Source of the DNA: CAVWUA01 sp963758025
GTDB taxonomy: Bacteria > Planctomycetota > Planctomycetia > Isosphaerales > Isosphaeraceae
NCBI GenBank assembly: GCA_963758025.1
Contig: CAVWUA010000005.1
Span: 62,001 to 126,000, forward strand
Direction of reading: 5' to 3'
Length of the DNA stretch: 64,000 nucleotides
The translations under genes and the position numbers were made by a program. This document shows positions 57,190-64,000 of the stretch, in pieces. Every line of letters starts with the position of its first letter. Positions within the stretch are counted from its first letter, which is position 1. The notes below the pieces were generated by a model, which saw nothing but the letters and a program-made list of their open reading frames with translations, made no database searches and had not been told where the DNA came from.

Positions 57190-57862
57190 GCCACGTTGGA
57201 ACCGTCTCGGTTGGCTGGTCGTGATTCCGCTCGCGATGGCCTGCGTCGGAATGGCCGGTCTGTCGAGGGCGTCCGGCCCTCCGAAGTTGCAGGTCATGGA
57301 TGAGGAGGCCGAGGACGAGGAACTTACTTTCGAGCGAGAACTCGCCCGCCGAGCTTATGAGGAAAATTGCCTGATCTGTCACGCCCACGAGATGGTCTCG
57401 CGGCTACGATTGACCCCGGAGCAATGGGTCTCGGAAGTCGAGAAGATGATCTCCTGGGGCGCGCCGGTGGCCGATGAGGACAAGATCCGCCTGGGCGCGT
57501 ATCTCGCCTACTTATATCCATCCGTCAAGCCTCTCGAACCAGCCCCGCGAATTCCCTCGGTCGAGACCATGATCCGGCCATCCTCCCCCTTGAATAGAGA
57601 CGCGACGGACGGCGATGCCCGCCGGGGTGGGTTGCTGTACGCGGAACATTGCGCGACCTGTCATGGACCGATCGGCCAGGGAGGCGACCTCGGACCGAAC
57701 CTGGTGGAAAAGCCCGTTCTGCTCCAACGCGAGGACTATATGGAGGTCTTGCGGGAAGGACGCCACCGGATGCCGGGGTACAAGCAGGTCCTGACCCCGG
57801 AGCTTGAAATCGATATCCTGACGTGGCTTCAGGAACGGCGTTACGACGAACCGTCCTTATAG
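57182..57862 (+). CDS. Exported diheme cytochrome c
   Basis: 226 residues. A signal sequence (WNRLGWLVVIPLAMACVGMA) precedes two haem-binding CxxCH motifs (ENCLICHAHEM near residue 63 and EHCATCHGPIGQGGDLGPNL near 160). Methionine axial ligands are suggested by the RHRMPGYKQVLTPEL segment in the second domain. It overlaps the molybdopterin gene by 8 bases, matching the SorA-SorB arrangement in which a cytochrome takes electrons from sulfite oxidation. The first domain is shorter and less typical than the second. Confidence 0.88.
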   Translation: MREPRWNRLGWLVVIPLAMACVGMAGLSRASGPPKLQVMDEEAEDEELTFERELARRAYEENCLICHAHEMVSRLRLTPEQWVSEVEKMISWGAPVADEDKIRLGAYLAYLYPSVKPLEPAPRIPSVETMIRPSSPLNRDATDGDARRGGLLYAEHCATCHGPIGQGGDLGPNLVEKPVLLQREDYMEVLREGRHRMPGYKQVLTPELEIDILTWLQERRYDEPSL

Positions 57863-57892
57863 ATCTCCGTCCGAAAACACTCGCGAAGCGAT

Positions 57893-58882
57893 TCACCCTT
57901 CTGGGGCGAATTGCTCGCGGGCCATCAGGGCCGCTCCCAGAATCCCCGCGTCGTCTCCGAGTGCGGCGAGTTCGATCCGGGTCTTTCCTTCGGGATCGGC
58001 GAGCACCTGTTCTCGGGCCGCCAACCGGACCTTCTCCAGGAACGTCTCACCAAGCTCCACGGCGACACCACCCCCCACGATGACGATTTCCGGCCCGAGG
58101 ACGTTGATCAGACTGCCCAATGCCAGCCCGAGATAGTTTGCCGCGCGATGGACTTCATGGACCGTGAGCGGATCACCCGCATTATAAGCGGCAGCCAGAT
58201 CCTTACTCTTGATCTTGTTCGACTTCAGATCGAACTCTCCCGAGAGCTTCGTATCCGCCCCTTTCCGAATGGCTTTGCGGATCCGGCGCGCGATTGCCGT
58301 TCGACTTGCCAGGGCCTCGAGACATCCGTGCTGCCCGCAACCGCAGCGCGGACCTTTCGCCTTGACCACGATATGCCCGATCTCCCCCGCGTTGCCCGTC
58401 AGACCCTCACGGAGCCGACCATCCAGGATAACGCAACCACCGACTCCCGTACCAACAAACGCGGCGATCAAATCGTGATACCCACGGCCGGCACCCAGAC
58501 GAAACTCGCCATAGCCGCCGACGCTCACATCATTCTGGAGCATCACCGGATGACCCAGAATCCTGGAAAGATCCGGGCCGAGTGCGAAATCGCGGACTTC
58601 CAGATTCGGACTGAAGGGAATGACGCCCCGCTTCGGATCGAGTGGACCCGGCGAACCGATCCCGACCGCGGCGATCTGTTCCCGGCTCACCTGGGCCTCG
58701 GCCAGCGCTTCATCGACGCTGGAGACAATGGCATTCAGGATGGCATCATTACCTTGCTTGGCCGGGGTTGAACGTTTGGCGCGGCTGAGGATGCGATTCT
58801 CGCCGTCCACAACCGCGGCGAGAATTTTTGTCCCTCCCAGATCGATCCCCACGATCGGGGGTCTGTTGCCCTGTACCGCCAT
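57893..58882 (-). CDS. ROK-family sugar kinase (glucokinase-like)
   Basis: About 329 residues, starting at MAVQGNRPPIVGIDLGGTKI (58882) with a GGAG site 9 bases upstream. The ATP phosphate-binding loop is DLGGTKILAAVVDG, and the ROK zinc motif is GPRCGCGQHGCLEALASRTA. Other signatures are GSPGPLDPKRGVI, LQNDVSVGGYGEFRLGAG and NVLGPEIVIVGGGVAVELGE. ROK kinases of this length phosphorylate glucose or related hexoses with ATP; the exact sugar is not decidable. Transcribed alone on the minus strand. Confidence 0.93.
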   Translation of the reverse strand: MAVQGNRPPIVGIDLGGTKILAAVVDGENRILSRAKRSTPAKQGNDAILNAIVSSVDEALAEAQVSREQIAAVGIGSPGPLDPKRGVIPFSPNLEVRDFALGPDLSRILGHPVMLQNDVSVGGYGEFRLGAGRGYHDLIAAFVGTGVGGCVILDGRLREGLTGNAGEIGHIVVKAKGPRCGCGQHGCLEALASRTAIARRIRKAIRKGADTKLSGEFDLKSNKIKSKDLAAAYNAGDPLTVHEVHRAANYLGLALGSLINVLGPEIVIVGGGVAVELGETFLEKVRLAAREQVLADPEGKTRIELAALGDDAGILGAALMAREQFAPEG

Positions 58883-59011
58883 GATCGATGGCTCCGTATC
58901 CAAGTCTCGCAACCAAGAAATCCCACGCGCAATCGGTTTTTAATACGCCAGAACTAGACCAATCACACCGCCAAGATCATACCCCAAGAAGCAGTTCGAG
59001 GGGAATCGATC

Positions 59012-62000
59012 CTATTTGACCCGACGTTCGCGCTCCTCCCGGACCAGCGTGCGGATCTCCTTGTGCAGCGCATTAACAAATTCCAGTCGCGCGGGATGAA
59101 CCGGATTTTCTGGCTCCTGGTTCAAGTCCCCGATCCACTGCTGAATCCGGTTCGCATCAACGACGCCGTTTCTATAAAGCCAGACCGCGAGCCGATTGGC
59201 CCGGATCTCATCGAATTCGCTTATGCCATGGATGACGTGAGCCAGGAAACGGTACTTCTCCTCTTCATTCAGAACGTTCAAGGGAAGGTTCTGTTGATAC
59301 CATTGCTCGATCAAGGACTGGGAGTCCTCGACCGACTCCTGACTGGACCTGGCATATTTGGAGAGGGATTCCAGCACGCTCCATCGGGCACGCCCGATAG
59401 GAGATAAGTGCATAAACTTCAGGTCTAGCGATATTCGAGGCTGGCTGGATTCTTCTTCGAGAGGAGCAAGACCGTTGTCCTCTCGAGAATCAGTCCTCTG
59501 CATCCAACGCTTGACTTTAAGAATCGCGTCAGCCGGCAGCGGAGTGACTGGAATCGTTCTGGCGAAAGCATCGCGGATATCGTCTTTCCCCTCAACAAAT
59601 TGGGCGTGGTTCCACCAGGGGATCACATCCAGGGTCATCAATTCCTGAACTTTGTTCGTGACGATGGACAGAAGTGCGTCGGGAAAGCCGGTATTCAGGA
59701 AGAGTTCATAAAATCGACGAGAGTTCGTCCCTTTACTAATTTTGTCATCCCATTCCTTGAAGCGATCCAAGGGACGGCCCCGTTGCAGCTCCCGTAGTAT
59801 GTCCACGGCAAGGATTCGCCAGGTCCCTTCATTGGCCTCGTCGTCGAAGAGAAACTGCCGCAAAGACCATCGATTCGACTCACGCCGCATCATGGTCGTT
59901 GTCGCCGCGACGATCTCCGCGGCGAGGCTATCCGGCTCGAAACCGCAGGTCGGATCCAGAGCGAGGCCCAGCCGCTCCAGGACCTGCCGGATGCGCTGAA
60001 ACCATACTTTCCGATCGGTCAAGCAGGGCATGAGCGTACTGGCCAGCGGCAGCGCGTGTCCGGCCAGACCGGGCGTTCCGGGATCGAAAGCTCCAGGCCA
60101 GGCTCGGCGGCACGAGTCGAGGCAGAGTTTCAGCCGATCCGGGGAATCGACGCGGACGTGCCGGAGAATCTGGCCGAGGACCGCGCCGCGCTCGATTTCC
60201 GGAACGTCGGGAAGGCTCACATGAACCAGTTGCCGGGCATCGCCTGATTTTAGAACTCTGGCGAATGCGTGGCTGACCTTGAGCCGATCGAGCTGTTCGG
60301 CACAAATCTCCCGACGGCGTCGGGCTTGCTCCAACCAGCGTGCAAGTTCCCCGCGACGATGTTCCGGCAGGAATAGCCAGTGCGTGAGATCCAGGCCAGA
60401 GACGCGGTTCAGAAAGGCGTCTGGCCACGATGGATCATGCGGCCGATCCTCTTCCGTGATCGGCAGGAGCAGAGACTCGATACACCAGACAAACGCTTCG
60501 TCCGCGACCTCCGGCCCCTCGGCCGTCTGAAGCGCGGTCCTCGCCAGCGACGGGTGGAGAGACTTGGGGGTCCTCTCTCGAAGCCGCTCCCAGCGGTCTC
60601 GACCATCGGGATGAGCAAAAATCCGGCGAAGATACGGACCGAGCCAGGCGACTGCGTCCGCACGCCCGTAGCGCCCAGGACCATGCCATATCTCGTCCGA
60701 GTCTCTCCGCGCCCTCCAATGCATCGGCCAGCGACGGGGCCAGCGCGGCGATCCGCGAGGGATGGTCTTCAAGTTCCTCCGCGATCACATCCAGAACGGC
60801 CGACGTCGAACCGGGTGCCGCGAGTGCGCGGACGAGTACCTTTCCGAGACGATCCACATCCCCCTGCTCGCGGAGCAGTCGCGCGGTTCGGACAGCATCG
60901 ACCGGCAACAAGAGCGCGGGATCGATCGTGGGGTCAGTCCTTAGCAATTCAAGAACCTCTTCCGATGCCTCGACCGAAAACCCTTGAATGAGAGACGCGA
61001 GGAAGCTGGGACGTCCCGCCGCGGGAACAGCTTTAAGAATCGCTGAGACCGCCTGTGCTCGTTCTGACCCCGGGCGATCTCCATACCAGGAGGTCACCAC
61101 CTCTCCCCAGACGGTGGAGACACTTGTCAGGTCGGTGCCGAGGACACGCCAGGTCTCTCCCTGCCGGGCTGTCTCGATCAAGGCCCTGCGGGCTTCAGGG
61201 AACTTCGCGGACTCGTCGGCTTGATCCTTCCACCAGGTTGGGGAGCAAGCGGTGGCCCATTCCTCGGCCAGACCGTTGCTTGCGGCCCAGGTGATCAAGT
61301 CGAGACGGTCCGTCCAGTCCTCCCGCGTCTGGGGCTTGGGGATGGGCCGTCGCGTCAGGTAGTCGAATCGGCAGAGACGAGATAGCCAGTCCTCGCTCCA
61401 AGGAGATTCCGGCGGTGCCGTCTGAATGATCCGGGATGCCCGATCTTCACACGTCCGACTCCAGGCCACCTCATCCTCGGCCTCATGCCGAGACCACCAA
61501 TGGGCCAGAGTCGTCGCCCAGACCGACGGAGCGATTCGAGGATCAAGCTGACCGGTGGATAGGTCGGCGACGATCCCAAGGCTCCCGAGCGCCGCGCGAT
61601 TCGGCCGCGCCGAGGGTGTCGTCCCCTGGAGCCGGTAACCCGGCAATTCCTCGGGACGGTCGTGGTAGGTCGAGAATGTGACCTCCCGCCGCAGAGGCTC
61701 CGGAACGGCGAACGTCAGCAGGATAAAGAGGGAGCTGAGTTGCCGAGGTTCGGCGATGACGAAAAGCGTTCGTCCTTCCCGGACCATCAGGGCCAGAGCC
61801 GTCCAGAGTTGGGCCAGAAGTTCAGGATCAAAGCCTTCGGCCAGTCGAGAGACGTCGGCAAAGGTCGGGGAAACAATCAAATCATTCGTCCCGAGCGAAA
61901 ACGGGTCGGGAGGCCGCCCCCGAGTTGGCTCCGGGTCCGAGCGACGCCAGAATGCGGCGTCGTACAAGCCGGCTGGCCATTGATGCAGAGCGGCGATCTC

Positions 62001-62303
62001 GTCGGCGTTCAGCCGAAGGCCGTGGGCAAACTGACCGCCGGGTCGTCCCCAGAGGCGCCCTCGTTCGGTCTCGTATTCATGCGAACGAGGAGTGATCCAG
62101 GCGATTTCGGCGATCTCACCATCCCTCCGGTAACGCAACGCGGGGGGAGCAAGGCTCTTGGTTCCGGGAAGAAACGCCCGCAGGCCCAGGTGTCGGAAAT
62201 CGCCCGCAACGGGGTATCCCGCACTCATCCGCTTGATCTGGAACCCATTACTCGCGCCCAGACCGTACCCCATCGGGCATTGCGTATAGTAGATCTGCTC
62301 CAT
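59012..62303 (-). CDS. Large GAP1-like protein (one frameshift)
   Basis: About 1,096 residues if joined near 60695-60710. The start (62303) reads MEQIYYTQCPMGYGLGASNG, and with FQIKRMSAGYPVAGDFRHLG it resembles the N-terminal domain of GTPase-associated protein 1 (GAP1). The middle has LFVIAEPRQLSSLFILLTFA and REVTFSTYHDRPEELPGYRL, and the rest is helical and repeat-like without catalytic motifs. GAP1 proteins are adaptor components of predicted NTP-dependent conflict systems. The partner GTPase is not adjacent here; a vWA gene lies upstream on the same strand. The family assignment rests on recognition by eye. Confidence 0.6.
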
Positions 62304-62426
62304 GACGCACGCCCTGCCCCGCTGCGTTTTTGCCCATCTCCATGATAGGCCAGGTATTCTTTATAAACCAGCCATGGAGCGCCTGCGTTGGCTGTCCTGT
62401 ACCGGTTCGCCTCCGACCCTGCGATG

Positions 62427-64000
62427 TCAGAAGTCAATCGGCTCGTAGGGAACCAGGGCCATGCCGTCGAGGAGCCGCGTGCCGTCATTCCAGTCGGCGT
62501 CGTTTCGGCGACGAACCAGTTGCTCGATCGCGGCGGAGAGTCGGGCCTCCAGAGCCGCACGGTAGGTTTCATCGGCCTGGAGCAAGTCCACCTGCGTGCG
62601 CCTGAGGAGACTATCGGGACGGGCCGGAGGAAGCCCCTGCCGGCGTCTCAGGTGGTCGGCGAACGTCTGGCTGCCGCGATCGGCGGCGAGGAACTCCGTC
62701 TCGCCCGACGCGGCGGCCGTCCCGATACGCAGCAGGGCTTCGAGGTCTCGCGACGTCCCTTGCGCTGCCTGCTGGAGCTCGGTCAACTCCTGAATCAAGG
62801 CGTCCAGCTCGGCTCTCGACATCAAGATCGAGACCACGACCAGACGGTGCTCTTCCCTCCGTTCCGCGATCCACCCTTTCCGAACCGAAGGAGCCTTGCG
62901 GCCACCAAATCGGGGATCGGGACGGCGCACGGGCGTCGGTTCGTTGCGATGCAGATCGACCAGAACCGGATGAACCTGTGCGAGGGTGAGCCCCTGACTA
63001 TTGACGTATTGCTCCAGCCGTTGCTCGGCTTCCGCCGTCGCGAGCGCAGCCAGGTTGCGCGCGTGCTCGACCCGATCGGCGATCAGATTTTCGAGGAGCG
63101 GGACGAGTTCCTCCGCGCGATTCAAGGACAGCAAGATCGGCGAGATTGGCGTTTGAAAGTTCGCAGCCCGATCTCTCGGTCGGTACGATCCCTCCGCGAG
63201 AATTCGCCACTGATCCCGGTAACGCTGCTCCTCGTCTCGTGATCGAATGGCACGATCGATCGCCACGGAGGCGACCGTGATCCCTTCAGCTTTCGCCAGG
63301 TCAGCCAGGCGGAGGACCCGGTCCTGATCCTGATCGTGGTCGGGAGCATCTCCGAGCAGGACGAGCATCTTCGTCGCGAGCTCTCCCGATCGCCCGGTCG
63401 GCCAGTCCAGGTGCGCGGTCGCTCCTAATGGTTCCCCCTCGGGCGCGGGCAAGGCCACGGCCACGCCATCGAGAACTCTCTCCGCAATCGAACCGTCCCC
63501 TTCGCGAGCGGCTTTGATCCGCCTCAGAGCCTCCAGAAACCCGGCGGGATCGGTGAACGAGGTGACGATGCGGGTACGGAAACCGTACTTCGGAGAACTG
63601 TCGCGATACTCCACCAGGGCCAGCCTCAGCGTGATCTCCTGGTAACGCCGCGACGCCTCCGCGACCAGCCGTTCGGCCATCGCGCGGGCCGCGTCGATCG
63701 ACGGTTGCATCGACTTCGTGGTATCGATGACGAAGGCGACATAGACCCTTCGGAGCGCCGGGAGGAGGTCGGGCGGCGGTTTATCGGGCAAAGGAGTCGG
63801 AGCCTCATCCTGGACGAGACTCGCGACCTCGAACACCGTTCGCTCGGAGCCATCGGGCTGCGGGATCGACCGGGATTTCAGGATCGGCAAGCCAGCCGCC
63901 GGGGAGTCGCCGGGACGGGAATCGTCCGACTCCTCTCCCTCGATCGGACAGTGGTCGCCATGCTTTGGGCACGTCCTTCCAGCCAGGGCGTCCAGTAGAC
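62427..64000 (-). CDS. vWA-domain protein, 5' end outside the window
   Basis: At least 520 residues; the frame is open from 62427 to the window edge on the minus strand, so the N-terminus is missing. The edge part reads LLDALAGRTCPKHGDHCPIE, with a Cys/His-rich segment that may bind zinc. A vWA domain follows (YVAFVIDTTKSMQPSIDAAR, LALVEYRDSSPKYGFR, LVLLGDAPDHDQDQD), with a MIDAS-like DTTKS in place of DxSxS. The C-terminal half is helical (ELDALIQELTELQQAAQGTS). It precedes the GAP1-like gene by 123 bases and probably shares its operon. An alternative start inside at 63890 (TTG) is rejected because the frame stays open. Confidence 0.8.
   Translation of the reverse strand, partial: LLDALAGRTCPKHGDHCPIEGEESDDSRPGDSPAAGLPILKSRSIPQPDGSERTVFEVASLVQDEAPTPLPDKPPPDLLPALRRVYVAFVIDTTKSMQPSIDAARAMAERLVAEASRRYQEITLRLALVEYRDSSPKYGFRTRIVTSFTDPAGFLEALRRIKAAREGDGSIAERVLDGVAVALPAPEGEPLGATAHLDWPTGRSGELATKMLVLLGDAPDHDQDQDRVLRLADLAKAEGITVASVAIDRAIRSRDEEQRYRDQWRILAEGSYRPRDRAANFQTPISPILLSLNRAEELVPLLENLIADRVEHARNLAALATAEAEQRLEQYVNSQGLTLAQVHPVLVDLHRNEPTPVRRPDPRFGGRKAPSVRKGWIAERREEHRLVVVSILMSRAELDALIQELTELQQAAQGTSRDLEALLRIGTAAASGETEFLAADRGSQTFADHLRRRQGLPPARPDSLLRRTQVDLLQADETYRAALEARLSAAIEQLVRRRNDADWNDGTRLLDGMALVPYEPIDF

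Noticed and set aside
62225..62572. ORF of 115 residues on the minus strand
   Set aside because: Shadow that crosses the start of the GAP1-like gene and the 3' end of the vWA gene; no family resemblance.
1..64000. Genomic island, prophage, IS element, CRISPR or tRNA
   Set aside because: No transposase, integrase, phage gene, spaced repeat or tRNA-like fold was seen; the gene set looks chromosomal.

Overview
The window is GC-rich, densely coded DNA that looks like a planctomycete chromosome, most likely from the Isosphaeraceae side of the phylum. This is inferred from gene content: a CRTAC1/ASPIC protein next to a TPR protein, a DUF1080 protein, a DUF362 Tat protein, a VIT-vWA protein, an excisionase-like HTH fused to a receiver domain, several Hsp70/FHA/vWA proteins and a large GAP1-like protein. 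No rRNA, tRNA, CRISPR array, insertion sequence or prophage was seen.

Layout. 0-9.4 kb: TPR and CRTAC1 proteins, a CvpA-like protein, a polytopic membrane protein, glyA with a small partner, and prfB with a programmed +1 frameshift. 9.5-18.1 kb: GluQ-RS, a DUF362 protein, a YcxB-like protein, a BON protein with a strong terminator, a VIT-vWA protein, a PHP phosphoesterase, an LpxH-like phosphatase and an MBL hydrolase. 18.4-22.8 kb: a nucleoside salvage operon (upp, pyrimidine phosphorylase, CNT transporter, purine phosphorylase). 22.8-28.2 kb: a glycolate oxidase operon (glcD, an RHH-like protein, glcE, glcF and a small protein). 28.3-38.2 kb: seven tightly packed minus-strand genes encoding Hsp70, a zinc-ribbon membrane protein, an Hsp70-vWA fusion, two FHA membrane proteins, a prenyltransferase-fold plus vWA protein, and an unknown. 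38.4-44.4 kb: rhomboid, DUF1802, gpsA, a HAD phosphatase and a large exported unknown. 45-52 kb: a GrpE-like protein with a zinc-ribbon GTPase, a FetAB-type ABC transporter, DUF1080, tpx and mnmG. 52.5-55.3 kb: HTH-receiver and a broken HDOD-histidine kinase. 55.3-58.9 kb: a zinc-finger/HNH-like ORF, a sulfite oxidase-like protein with a diheme cytochrome, and a ROK kinase. 59-64 kb: a GAP1-like protein of about 1,096 residues and a vWA protein that runs off the end.

The most interesting part is the set of signalling and chaperone genes: the Hsp70-FHA-vWA operon, the GTPase-GrpE pair and the GAP1-vWA pair. Their domains match the families described by Aravind and colleagues for NTP-dependent conflict systems of multicellular-type bacteria (GAP1, TRAFAC GTPases, vWA adaptors, chaperones). 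I infer that they may form one dispersed network; the sequence does not prove this.

Caution: about seventeen otherwise intact genes are broken by single-base indels, often in G or C runs. This pattern points to base-calling or assembly error rather than widespread gene decay, so I report these genes as single CDSs with approximate break points.
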